This document shows, piece by piece, positions 18,265-27,082 of a stretch of DNA of 48,872 nt. The position numbers and the translations under genes are program-made. The notes beneath the pieces were generated by a model. The model worked only from the letters and a program-made list of their open reading frames with translations. It was not told the DNA's origin and ran no database searches. Origin of the DNA: an uncultured Clostridium sp. Its GTDB lineage: Bacteria > Bacillota > Clostridia > TANB77 > CAG-508. The stretch spans positions 1,971 through 50,842 of the forward strand of contig CATLUC010000002.1 in assembly GCA_950059165.1 (NCBI GenBank), read 5' to 3'. Within the stretch, counting starts at the first letter, position 1. Each line of letters begins with the position of its first letter.

Positions 18265-20279
18265 TTAACTATCTCCTTCTGTAACATATGTTACCTCTGA
18301 AACTCCACAATCTTTAAACATATTTGTACTACCTGCTTTATCTGTATTCCAATCTTTCCTAACTAAAATTTCCTTTAGATTTTTACAGCTTTCAAACATA
18401 GAATGCATACTTTTTACATTTAATATATTAAAGTTACTTAGATTTAATCTTGTTATAGAACTACATTCTTGAAACATACTGCTCATACTTGTTACCTTTG
18501 ATGTGTCCCAATTACTTATATTTAATTCAGTCAAAGCATTACAATGCATAAATACCCCAAGCATATTTGTTACATTTGATGTATTCCAGTTATTTAAATC
18601 TAATGCTGTTAAATTTCTACAGTCATTAAACATTTGATTCATATTTGTTACATTTGATGTGTTCCAATTACTTATATTTAATTCTGTCAAAGAATTACAA
18701 CCCAAGAATATCCATTCCATATCTGTTACATTTGATGTATTCCAGTTATTTAAATTTAATGTTGTTAAATTTTTACAGTCATGAAACATTCTATTCATAT
18801 TTGTTACATTTGATGTATCCCAGCTACTTATATTTAACATTGTTAAATTACTATCATCGAAAGTGCTATTACACTCAAACATACCAGCCATATTTATCAC
18901 ATTTGATGTATTCCAGTTATTTAAATCTAATGTTGTTAAATTATCACAATCATAAAACATTCCATCCATATCTGTCACATTTGATGTATTCCAGTTATTT
19001 AAATCTAATGTTGTTAAATTTTTACAATTAGAAAACATTTCAACCATATTTGTCACATTTGATGTATTCCAGTTATTTAAATCTAATGTTGTTAAATTAT
19101 TACAACCACTAAACATTTGATTCATACTTGTTACATTTGATGTGTTCCAATTACTTATATTTAATTCTGTCAAAGATCTACAACCACCAAATATAGATCC
19201 CATATTTGTTACTTTTGATGTATCCCAATTATTTATATCTAATGTTTTTAAATCACTGCCTTCAAACATACTGCTCATATTTGTTACGTTTGATGTATTC
19301 CAATTATTTATATCTAATGTTTTTAAATCACTGTTTTCAAACATACTGCTCATATTTGTTACATTTGATGTGTCCAAACTGCTCAAATCTAATTCTATAT
19401 ATGCACAAGCATAGAACATTTTACTCATATCTGTTACCTTTGATGTATTTAAGTTTTCAATATTTGTTATATTATTTAATACCTTGCAAGTTTCAAACCA
19501 TCCACTAGTAGATTTAGGAAATATTTCATCAAGAATTCTAACTTCAACCAAATATTTATTCATATCATACCAATCCCCATATCCATTGTCTTGATACTTA
19601 ATCCATGGACGGTTGGCATTTCGATTTGCCTGATAAAGAAATTCTTCAATCATCCCACGAGCTTCTTCTGGATTTTCTTCTTTATATTGTTTCCATTCAT
19701 CAGATTTTAAAAATTCTCCATATTCTGGTGTTTCATATAAATCTTCTTCACTTGAGTAAACTTTTCCATTTATGTCCCCAAAATTATCTTTTAAAGTAAG
19801 CCCTTCACCACTATAATCTAAAAATGCTTCTTCATTGCTTGCTAACATAAGAATTTCATCACTACTATCATTTTTTACATATATCCTTGCAAATACAGAT
19901 GATTCGTAAAAATCGGATTCATCCTCAAATACAACATTTCCATTTTTTTCAATTACCAAATTATATCCATCTGATGTTACTTTTGCTGGCAATGCTGTAA
20001 TATTATCTGCTCCTGTTACTCCCTCTGTTTGTTTTAAATTGTTCTTTAATGTATTTATATCTATCTTGCCATTTCCATCATAGCTTCCCATTACTGCTAT
20101 TTGCACCTTTTCTTTAGCACCTGCTTTGTCATTTTCTGTTTTGGCATTGTTTGCTTTTGTTAAAATCCCATTTTCTCCCGTTAAGTCGCAATTGTTATTC
20201 CTGCTAATATTAAAAGGACAATTATCGTAATTACCAAAGCAATTAATGTTATACCTCTTTCATTATTTTTCTTTTTCAC
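18265..20279 (-). pseudogene. Prepilin leader fused to BspA-type leucine-rich repeats, frame broken
   Basis: A GTG start at 20279 after AAGGAG opens a prepilin leader (GITLIALVITIIVLLILAG). At 20181-20183 the frame stops at TAA, where paralogues read ATLTGENG; one T appears lost from ACTTTAACG. The next 613-residue frame (20106-18265) contains a domain of about 180 residues, then at least 14 BspA/DUF285 repeats of about 24 residues with core NWNTSNVTNMxxMF and a C-terminal cap. The large frame has no ribosome site of its own. The break needs -1 or +2, unlike the CGG +1 sites, so this is probably a true mutation or a sequence error. Intact, it would be a surface protein. Confidence 0.65.
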
Positions 20280-20456
20280 TTTTGTTCTCCTTTCATTTTT
20301 TACAGGAACAACCTGTATTTTCACTATAACACACGTTTTACTTATTATCAACACAAATCACTGATGTTTTTTATTTGTAAAATACCTGACATAGTATTGT
20401 AATACTTACAGTGTGTTCCTGTAATATTGGATTTATTTTTATTATAGAATGTGGTT

Positions 20457-20481
20457 AAAATTATACCAATTGTATAATTTT
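20457..20481. promoter_or_regulatory. Candidate operator of the HTH gene at 20510
   Basis: Perfect ten-base inverted repeat AAAATTATAC/GTATAATTTT around CAATT, overlapping a possible -10 TATAAT, about 30 bases upstream of the HTH gene. Autoregulation is inferred. Confidence 0.45.
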
Positions 20482-20509
20482 TAATATGAATTTTCGAGGT
20501 AATTATTGT

Positions 20510-20770
20510 ATGAAAGTAAAAACTTTAAACGGAAACTTAAATATTATAGGAAATAACTTAAGAAAATATAGGAAATTGCGTAAATTTTCACAACCTGAAA
20601 TTTGCCGTAAATTAGACTTACTAGGTGTTACTATGTATAATTGTGATATTTATGAAATTGAATATGGTAAAAAGACTGTAAAAGACTTTGAAGCACTTGC
20701 CTTTTGCAAAGTACTAGGAATCACTTTAGAAGAATTGTATTCTGACACCGAAAAATACTATGAAGCTTAA
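20510..20770 (+). CDS. XRE-family helix-turn-helix protein
   Basis: 86-residue single-domain DNA-binding protein. The HTH region runs IIGNNLRKYRKLRKFSQPEI through LGITLEELYSD. The start is set at ATG 20510, ten bases after GAGG; an ATG eight codons upstream precedes that site. It is divergent from the broken BspA-type gene and may regulate it. One AAC|GGA is read normally. Confidence 0.75.
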   Translation: MKVKTLNGNLNIIGNNLRKYRKLRKFSQPEICRKLDLLGVTMYNCDIYEIEYGKKTVKDFEALAFCKVLGITLEELYSDTEKYYEA

Positions 20771-20780
20771 AATTAAAAAA

Positions 20781-20809
20781 TAGGATTATGAGGCCGTCCC
20801 CAAATCCTA
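20781..20809. repeat. GTCCCC-type hairpin
   Basis: TAGGATT/AATCCTA stem enclosing GAGGCCGTCCCC, followed by a T-run on the plus strand; probable terminator of the HTH gene and member of the hairpin family at 35883-35913, with which it shares the same outer stem. Confidence 0.6.
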
Positions 20810-20816
20810 CTTTTTT

Positions 20817-20854
20817 AATGAGACACTTAAGGACCTGTCCTAACTAGTCTCATT
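20817..20854. repeat. Second hairpin, AGGAC/GTCCT core
   Basis: AATGAGAC/GTCTCATT outer stem and AGGAC/GTCCT inner stem, overlapping the stop codon of the GGDEF gene. Immediately next to the previous hairpin. Confidence 0.6.
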
Positions 20855-21773
20855 TTCTTCTGTCTACTGCATAGCTACTTCCCATTACAGATTTTGCTGC
20901 ATGTTTTACTTGTGCTCCTACTTCTCCTATTTCTAATATATTTTTAAATCTTCCTTCATCTGATACAACTACTCCTATAGATAAAGATGTTAGTGGAAAT
21001 TGTTCAATTATACCTTTTCTATTGGCTACTTCTATATATCCTTTTTCTAAATCATTTTCTGTAAAATATTTTCCTACATTGTGGTCAAATTGAGCTATTA
21101 TATTTTGGCATAATTTCTCACACACAATCCCTGGAACTAATGCTACAAAATCGTCTCCTCCAATGTGTCCAATAAATGTGTTTTCCATTCCACTTTCATG
21201 TATGCATCTTATTATTGTTTCTGCTGTAAATCCTATAATTTCATCTCCCTTTAGAAAACCATATACATCATTATATGCTTTAAAATTGTCTAAGTCCAAA
21301 TACAAAACACAAAAACTCTCATTCTTCATTATTCTCTTTTTTAATTCTGCATGTATTTGTACATTTCCTGGCAGTCCTGTTAATGGACTTATTCTTCTAT
21401 TTGTTGATAATAATCTGTTTAGGTTTTTTACAGTGTGGTATAAATATTGTTCATCTACTGGTTTTTTTATGAAATATTCTATAGATTCTTGTAGTATTTT
21501 TAGCCTATGTTCTTTTTCTCCTTTAGATGATACTACTATTACTGGTGTTATGGTGTTGTCCTCATCTTTTCTTATTTTTCTACACAAATCGACAACATCA
21601 CGGTCAATAGCATCTTCATTAATAACAATTAATGATGGGATGTTTTTTAATGCAATGTCTATTTGGTCTGTTTTTACACTAGTAAATTTATAGCCTGGGT
21701 CATCTTTAAATAATTCTCTAAAAATAACTATTGATGCATCATCATCATCTATTATATATACATCTTGTATCAT
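20850..21773 (-). CDS. Diguanylate cyclase (receiver-like + GGDEF)
   Basis: Makes c-di-GMP from GTP. Residues 1-125 form a response-regulator receiver-like domain (IIDDDDASIVIF; VIVVSSKGE; FIKKPVD). Residues about 135-300 form a GGDEF domain with SPLTGLPGN, YLDLDNFKAYNDVYG and the catalytic loop GHIGGDDFVAL. The residue normally serving as phospho-acceptor appears to be Asn (LIVINEDA rather than LxxxD), so the receiver may not be phosphorylated. It stands alone without a kinase gene nearby. Confidence 0.85.
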   Translation of the reverse strand: MIQDVYIIDDDDASIVIFRELFKDDPGYKFTSVKTDQIDIALKNIPSLIVINEDAIDRDVVDLCRKIRKDEDNTITPVIVVSSKGEKEHRLKILQESIEYFIKKPVDEQYLYHTVKNLNRLLSTNRRISPLTGLPGNVQIHAELKKRIMKNESFCVLYLDLDNFKAYNDVYGFLKGDEIIGFTAETIIRCIHESGMENTFIGHIGGDDFVALVPGIVCEKLCQNIIAQFDHNVGKYFTENDLEKGYIEVANRKGIIEQFPLTSLSIGVVVSDEGRFKNILEIGEVGAQVKHAAKSVMGSSYAVDRRK

Positions 21774-21813
21774 TTAAAATTTCCTCCGTTTTTGTTTTTC
21801 TTCATTATATACA

Positions 21814-21840
21814 AAAAAGCTTGATTATTTCAAGCCTTTT
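21814..21840 (-). terminator. Terminator at the end of the permease-like gene
   Basis: GGCTTGA/TCAAGC stem followed by TTTTTT on the minus strand; overlaps the last codons of the gene. Confidence 0.7.
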
Positions 21841-22640
21841 TGTTTCTTTTTTACTCTTTTTTTTCTTATTTCTATTTTTTGGTTTAAAATTTGTGTTATT
21901 TCATTGGTATTTATAGCTGGGAATGCTTTTTTTAGACGATGTACATTTTTATATAAATGTAAAATTGTTCTATTCCTTTTCTTTTTCAAGCTTTCCACTA
22001 ATTGTTGTATACTTTCTGTTGTTGCCACTTTTTCTGTTTTCTCTTCTTTTTCTTTTCTTAACCTTCTAATTTCTTTTAGTTTTTCTTTTATTTCTTTGTT
22101 GATATTTTCTATTTTTTCTAATGTAGACTTCATGTTCTTTACATGTATAATTGATGTAACCATATCTACTATAAATATTGTAAATAATACTGCAACTATG
22201 TAATTTATTAAATTTACATTTATTTTACTTAATATTTCTTGTACAAATGGATGTATATATTTTACAAAAAGTACTCCAAGTACTCCCCAACAAAGTGAAT
22301 TTGTTAAGCAAATTCTTCCTTGGAAATTGATTTTATGGTCAGAATAATCCCAATATTTTGTGTTAAATGTTTTTTCTAAAAACACTCCAACTATATATTC
22401 CCATGCCGTTAATACTACTATTGATATAAAAAACAATAAAATTGGTTTGCTTTTAAATTCTTCTAAGAATAGAAACATAATTGTTGCTCCTATCCCATAT
22501 ATCGGGCAAAACGGACCTTTTAGAAAGCCCGTATTGATTAGTTTTCTTTCACAGATGGATCTTACAATTGATTCCATGACCCACCCTAAAAAGGAATATA
22601 TAATAAAATACGTAATTATCTCTACTAGATTTATATTCAT
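21825..22640 (-). CDS. Putative ABC-transporter type membrane protein (PF06541/COG4905)
   Basis: 271 residues. Residues 1-160 carry about five membrane helices with the family hallmarks YSFLGWVMESI, KLINTGFLKGPFCPIYGIGA and YWDYSDHKINFQGRICL. The tail (about 175-271) is a long charged coiled coil, an extension beyond the core domain. The family is often called an ABC transporter permease but no ATPase is next to it; the real function is unknown. One ACG|GGC is read normally. Confidence 0.75.
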   Translation of the reverse strand: MNINLVEIITYFIIYSFLGWVMESIVRSICERKLINTGFLKGPFCPIYGIGATIMFLFLEEFKSKPILLFFISIVVLTAWEYIVGVFLEKTFNTKYWDYSDHKINFQGRICLTNSLCWGVLGVLFVKYIHPFVQEILSKINVNLINYIVAVLFTIFIVDMVTSIIHVKNMKSTLEKIENINKEIKEKLKEIRRLRKEKEEKTEKVATTESIQQLVESLKKKRNRTILHLYKNVHRLKKAFPAINTNEITQILNQKIEIRKKRVKKKQKGLK

Positions 22641-22735
22641 ACTACCTTCCCTTTATTATATTATAAGAATTTTCTTTGAACTTCCTATAATACAAAGCAT
22701 TTTTATTATGCCACTTTTGTTCTTACTTATGTGTT

Positions 22736-23680
22736 TTACTTGTTTATTTGAGTTGTATAGGTTTGTTCTACATCACTTTCGTTATATGCTATTACTTCTA
22801 TTTTATTTTCTCCATCATTTAATTCATAAGAATATTCAAATTCTTTTCTTTCTTCTAGTTCTAGTACTTGGTCTAAGTTTAATGTATATTTCTTTTCATT
22901 AACTTTGAATTCTATTTTTTTGATTCCTTGTTCATCAGATGCTTTTATGGTGAATTTTCCATCACCTGAATCTACTACTTCTACTTTTGGTTTTGTTACT
23001 CCATTTACTTCTTGTTCTTTAGTTTGGGTTTTATTTTTTTCATCTACCACTATAACTGTTAATTTGTGTAATCCTCTTGGTATTTCTATTGTTTGCTCAC
23101 CTTGTTTTCCTTCAATGTCTACTTTTGTTTCTTCATCTTCATCCCAACGATAAGTCATGTATTGAAGATTGTTTATTCCATTTGCTATTATTTTTAGGTT
23201 GTTTCCTTCTGGTTCAATATTTATATTGATTGCTTCTTCTAGTGTATATACTTGTGTGTATTCAATTTCTTGACCGTTTATGTCAGTTGCCTTTACGGTT
23301 AAAGTGTTTACTCCAGTAGGTATTTCAACTGTTGTTTCTACTTCTTGTTTATTGTTGCATGGAAGTGAAGTCTCTGTTTCACCATTCCAATCATAGATTA
23401 CTTTAGCTAGTGGTTTATCATGTGTTACTTTTAATAGGATTTCTGTTTCAGCTATGTTTTCTACATAAATAACTGGCTTTGTGTTATTTGCTTCCTTTGT
23501 TGCTTCTTTATACATAGAATATGAACCTGAACCTATTATACATATTCCAAATATTAATATGCTAATAACAAAAAATTTTACTACACTATGTATGTCTGCA
23601 GGTCCTCTATTTCTTGTTTTTTGTGTTTTTATTTTTCCCTTTTTTATACTACTATTATCTACACTTAGTATTTGATTCAT
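22736..23680 (-). CDS. Membrane-anchored protein with Ig-like repeats
   Basis: 314 residues: a basic N-terminal cytoplasmic stretch, one membrane helix (about 35-57), then three tandem beta-rich Ig-like repeats of about 85 residues (for example TVEIPTGVNTLTVKATDING and IEIPRGLHKLTVIVVDE). No catalytic motif. It is probably a cell-surface structural or binding protein; I do not recognise a specific family. AAC|GGT is read normally. Confidence 0.6.
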   Translation of the reverse strand: MNQILSVDNSSIKKGKIKTQKTRNRGPADIHSVVKFFVISILIFGICIIGSGSYSMYKEATKEANNTKPVIYVENIAETEILLKVTHDKPLAKVIYDWNGETETSLPCNNKQEVETTVEIPTGVNTLTVKATDINGQEIEYTQVYTLEEAININIEPEGNNLKIIANGINNLQYMTYRWDEDEETKVDIEGKQGEQTIEIPRGLHKLTVIVVDEKNKTQTKEQEVNGVTKPKVEVVDSGDGKFTIKASDEQGIKKIEFKVNEKKYTLNLDQVLELEERKEFEYSYELNDGENKIEVIAYNESDVEQTYTTQINK

Positions 23681-23800
23681 TTTTAGTCACGTCCCTTTCT
23701 TTTATCTCTTTTGTTAAATCAAAAAGATTATATCATACTGCTTCTAGGTTGTAAATAATTTTAAAGCAATTTTAATATTTTCATATTTTTGCAAAAATAA

Positions 23801-23839
23801 AACAGCCGTAATCTAGCAATAATGCTAGTTACAGCTGTT
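23801..23839 (-). terminator. Terminator of the rpsF-ssb-rpsR operon
   Basis: AACAGC/GCTGTT outer and CTAGC/GCTAG inner stems, followed by TTTTATTTT on the minus strand, 14 bases after the rpsR stop. Confidence 0.75.
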
Positions 23840-23852
23840 GATTTGTTTGATA

Positions 23853-24131
23853 TTAGTTTTGTGTGTATGGTAAAATAGCAATATGTCTTGCTCTTTTTAT
23901 TGCTATTGTAATATCTCTTTGATGTTTTGCGCATGCTCCAGTTGTTCTTCTTGGTAGAATTTTACCTTTATCATTGATGAATTTTTTTAGTTGTTCTGGA
24001 TTTTTGTAATCTAATACAAAGTTTTTATCGCTACATAATACACATACTTTTTTTCTTTGTTTTCTGAATCTTGGATTGTAGTCCTCATCATAGTTTTTGT
24101 TATTTCTTTTATTTTGTTTTTTGTCAGCCAT
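23853..24131 (-). CDS. rpsR: 30S ribosomal protein S18
   Basis: 92 residues with KVCVLCSDKNFVLDYKNPEQL and ILPRRTTGACAKHQR, the S18 core that packs against S6 on the platform. The N-terminus is a longer basic tail. Last gene of rpsF-ssb-rpsR, the conserved bacterial order. Confidence 0.95.
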   Translation of the reverse strand: MADKKQNKRNNKNYDEDYNPRFRKQRKKVCVLCSDKNFVLDYKNPEQLKKFINDKGKILPRRTTGACAKHQRDITIAIKRARHIAILPYTQN

Positions 24132-24155
24132 TTTCTTCTTTCCCCCTTTGGCTAA

Positions 24156-24590
24156 TTAGAATGGTAGGTCGTCACTAGAAGATACTTCAAAATCTGACCC
24201 CATGTTACCAGGTGCTGTGTTTCCAAATGTATTTTCGAAATTGCTTGCATCTGCTCCTGCTTCAGCTTCTCTTTTGCTGTCTGCAAAATATGCTTCTTCT
24301 GCTACTACTTCTGTTACATAGTGCTTGGTTCCTTGGTCATCATCCCATGTTCTTGTTTGTATTCTTCCAATTACTCCTACTTGTTGACCTTTCTTAAAGT
24401 ATTTGCTACAAAATTCTCCTAGCTTACTCCATGCTACAATGTTTATGAAGTCTGCTTGCCTTTCTTCTCCTTGTCTTACAAATCTTCTGTTGACTGCTAG
24501 ACTAAAAGAAGCTACTAATGTATTGTTTGTTTGTGTGTATCTTACTTCTGGGTCTCTTGTTAATCTTCCCATTAATATTACTTTGTTCAT
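24156..24590 (-). CDS. ssb: Single-stranded DNA-binding protein
   Basis: 144 residues: OB-fold from MNKVILMGRLTRDPEVRYT to about residue 110, Gly/Ala/Asn spacer, and the acidic tail SSSDDLPF that recruits repair proteins. It sits between rpsF and rpsR as is typical. Confidence 0.95.
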   Translation of the reverse strand: MNKVILMGRLTRDPEVRYTQTNNTLVASFSLAVNRRFVRQGEERQADFINIVAWSKLGEFCSKYFKKGQQVGVIGRIQTRTWDDDQGTKHYVTEVVAEEAYFADSKREAEAGADASNFENTFGNTAPGNMGSDFEVSSSDDLPF

Positions 24591-24658
24591 TTTTTATCAC
24601 CTTTCTTTACTCTAAATAAAGGCCCCTATCTTTATTTGATTTTTGCTAATTTTTGTAA

Positions 24659-24943
24659 TTAGTCTTCTTTTCTTACTACGATAAATTTTATTATATCGTC
24701 TGTGATTCTATAAACTCTTTCAAGTTCTTGGATAGAATCTGGTTTTGCTTCAAAGTTGAATAATAGATATGTACCTTCACTGAATTTTTTGATTTCATAA
24801 GCTAATTTCTTTTTGCCCATGTTTTCTACGTTTTCAACTTTTCCGTTTTCATTGATTAATCCTGTAAATTTTTCCTCTAAGGCTTTTAGCCCAGCTTCAT
24901 CTACATTAGGATTAACAATGATAATACTTTCGTATTTATTCAT
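24659..24943 (-). CDS. rpsF: 30S ribosomal protein S6
   Basis: 94 residues starting MNKYESIIIVNPNVDE. The ATG at 24943 is preferred over the GTG three codons earlier, which overlaps the GGGAGG ribosome site. First gene of the operon with ssb and rpsR. AAC|GGA is read normally. Confidence 0.95.
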   Translation of the reverse strand: MNKYESIIIVNPNVDEAGLKALEEKFTGLINENGKVENVENMGKKKLAYEIKKFSEGTYLLFNFEAKPDSIQELERVYRITDDIIKFIVVRKED

Positions 24944-25062
24944 TATTTTCACCTCCCTTTGGATTATTAACCTACATTTTCTGTAAGTAGAGATTAAAAT
25001 AGCTACACTATTTTTAAAACATAGCTATTTTATCACATTTTTTTCTATTTTGCAAGCGATTT

Positions 25063-25743
25063 TTAAAATTTTAGAAATTGTGCAATTCCTGCTAAATCTT
25101 CATATGTTGTTATTTTTATGTTTGTATAATCTCCATTTATAATCTTAACTTTATAATTTCCTTTTTCCATTAGCATACAATCATCTGTTACCTCTTCATC
25201 TTTGTACATTTCATGCATTTCAAGCAAAGCCTTTCTTTCAAAACACTGAGGTGTTTGTACAATCCATGTATTGCTTCTATTAGTAGTATCTATTACAACA
25301 TCATTTTCATCTGTTATCTTTATAGTATCTTTTGAACGTACCCCAACTGTAACTGCTTTAAATTCTTCCATACCTTTTAAACAAGAATTAATATATTCTT
25401 GCTTAATCGCTGCCCTTGCTCCATCATGAATAATAACAATATCTGCATTTGTTTCCTTTATACAATTGTGTACAGTGTCTTTTCTACTTTTTCCACCTAT
25501 TACAATATTTACTTGCTTATTTAACTTCTCTTTTGAAATAATTTCCTTTACAACTTCAATTTCCTCTTCTTTTGCTCCAATTATTATATTGTCAATAAAA
25601 CCGTTTTGGTTGAATGCCTCTAAACTATATAGCATTACCTCTTTATTTTCAATTTTATCAAAGTTTTTATTTCTATTTTGTCCATATCTTGTACTATTTC
25701 CTGCTACTAAGATAATTGCTGTAACTGTTTTTTCCTCTATCAT
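25063..25743 (-). CDS. ispD: 2-C-methyl-D-erythritol 4-phosphate cytidylyltransferase
   Basis: MEP isoprenoid pathway: joins CTP to MEP. The 226-residue product has the N-terminal nucleotide-binding AIILVAGNSTRYG (canonical LAAGxGxRMG, slightly divergent), VIIHDGARA, and the typical WIVQTPQCFERKALLEMHE. Its ATG overlaps the recoded ispE stop (ATGA), so translation is probably coupled to ispE, and that coupling exists only if ispE is recoded. Order ispF-ispE-ispD on the minus strand. Confidence 0.92.
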   Translation of the reverse strand: MIEEKTVTAIILVAGNSTRYGQNRNKNFDKIENKEVMLYSLEAFNQNGFIDNIIIGAKEEEIEVVKEIISKEKLNKQVNIVIGGKSRKDTVHNCIKETNADIVIIHDGARAAIKQEYINSCLKGMEEFKAVTVGVRSKDTIKITDENDVVIDTTNRSNTWIVQTPQCFERKALLEMHEMYKDEEVTDDCMLMEKGNYKVKIINGDYTNIKITTYEDLAGIAQFLKF

Positions 25744-26592
25744 ATTTTTAGCTCCTTTGCTGAATTATATGAAACACATATAAATGTTTGATACTTGTCT
25801 TTTAAACTATCATAAGCTTTTTTTGCTGTTTGTTTGTTTGGAAATATTCCAAAAACACAAGAGCCTGAACCTGTCATTGAACTTCCGTAATGCTCCTTGT
25901 GTTATTAATTCACTTTTGATATTTTGAATTATATCTTTGTTCGGGATTACATCTTCAAATCTATTATATAAATTCTGTACCAATAATTCTAAATTTTGTC
26001 GTTCTAATGCTAATTTTATATTATTTGTTCTTTCCATATTATAACTCATTTTTTGGCTATCTATCTTTTCATACATTTCTTTTGTACTAAAAGATACTTT
26101 TGGTTTAATTATTACAAGGTAATATTTAAAATTTGTATTAATTGGGTTTATAATTTCTCCTATTCCTTCTACCTTTACAGCCTTATTGTAAAAACAAGGT
26201 GGCACATCTGCCCCTAAATTTTTGCCTATTTCTTCTATTTGTTCTTTAGTAAGCTTTAGTTCAAATAATTTGTTCATTCCTAAAATAAAACTTGCACAAT
26301 CTATACTTCCACCTGCCAAACCTGCTTGCATAGGGATTTTTTTTATTAATTTTACCCTAGCCCCTGTAATTGTTTTACAATTTTCTTTTAAAACTTTATA
26401 TGCCTTTGCAATAATATTTTCTTCTGTTTGCAGTTCTTTTATATTAGTGTCTATCTCTAGTTTTCCAGTTGTAGTCTTTTTAATATATAATTCATCATAT
26501 AAATTAATTTTTTGGAATACTGATTGAATATTGTGATAATTGTCTTTTCTTTTTTCTATTTCTTCTAAATTTTTTATTCTACTGTTAGACAA
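25740..26592 (-). CDS. ispE: 4-diphosphocytidyl-2-C-methyl-D-erythritol kinase, one CGG +1 site
   Basis: GHMP-family kinase of the MEP pathway, 283 residues after the shift at residue 236. It has the ATP loop IPMQAGLAGGSIDCASFI and, restored by recoding, the GHMP motif 3 ALGSSMTGSGSCVFGIF. Unrecoded, it lacks motif 3 and ends early. The N-terminus is unusual: a TTG start inside the end of ispF gives NSRIKNLEEIEKRKDNYHN, where the usual AKINL motif with the conserved Lys is absent or rearranged, so activity or the true start is open to question. It lies between ispF and ispD. Confidence 0.85.
25885..25887 (-). other. CGG +1 recoding site in ispE (residue 236)
   Basis: Skipping C in TTA CGG AAG gives TTA GGA AGT TCA ATG, restoring GHMP motif 3. 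Confidence 0.9.
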
Positions 26593-27038
26593 ACAAACAC
26601 CATAATCCCATTTCCTTTTCCAAATTCAGTTAGACCCTCTCCTGTTGTTGCTGTTATTCCTACATTTGTTTCTTCTATTTTCAAAATTCTTGCTATATTC
26701 TTTCTCATTTCTTCTATTTTAGGACTAATTTTAGGAGTTAAACATTCAATAGAAATTGAAATATGTACAATACTTTCATTCAAGTATTTTAGAGCTTCTT
26801 TTAAATATTCCTCACTATTAGTTATTCCACTTTTACACATATCATCTGCAACTTTTCCTAATATATTTTTCCCTGTAATTCCTGAAACTGCATTTGTAAC
26901 AGCATGTAAAATGACATCTCCATCACTATTTGCTAATATTGAAAACTTTTCTTTAAAAACAACTCCACCTAAAATAACATCTTGTTCTACATTACTTTTT
27001 TCAATTCTATGGCTATCTTGACCAATTGCAACTTTCAT
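26574..27038 (-). CDS. ispF: 2-C-methyl-D-erythritol 2,4-cyclodiphosphate synthase
   Basis: Cyclises CDP-ME 2-phosphate in the MEP pathway. 154 residues; the metal-binding GQDSHR (DxH near position 8), LANSDGDVILHAVTNAVSG and TTGEGLTEFGKGNGI are all present. It overlaps the ispE start by 19 bases. Confidence 0.93.
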   Translation of the reverse strand: MKVAIGQDSHRIEKSNVEQDVILGGVVFKEKFSILANSDGDVILHAVTNAVSGITGKNILGKVADDMCKSGITNSEEYLKEALKYLNESIVHISISIECLTPKISPKIEEMRKNIARILKIEETNVGITATTGEGLTEFGKGNGIMVFVCLTVE

Positions 27039-27082
27039 AATTTATTACCCCTAACTTTTATTTTGGATTTATACTATAATTA

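Noticed and set aside
18645..19508. Plus-strand open frames over the BspA repeats
   Set aside because: They are repeat-driven antisense shadows with Leu/Tyr-rich, repetitive translations and no ribosome sites.
20178..20183. BspA-type gene break as a further CGG site
   Set aside because: The required shift is -1 or +2 and the stop precedes the CGG; it does not fit the rule.
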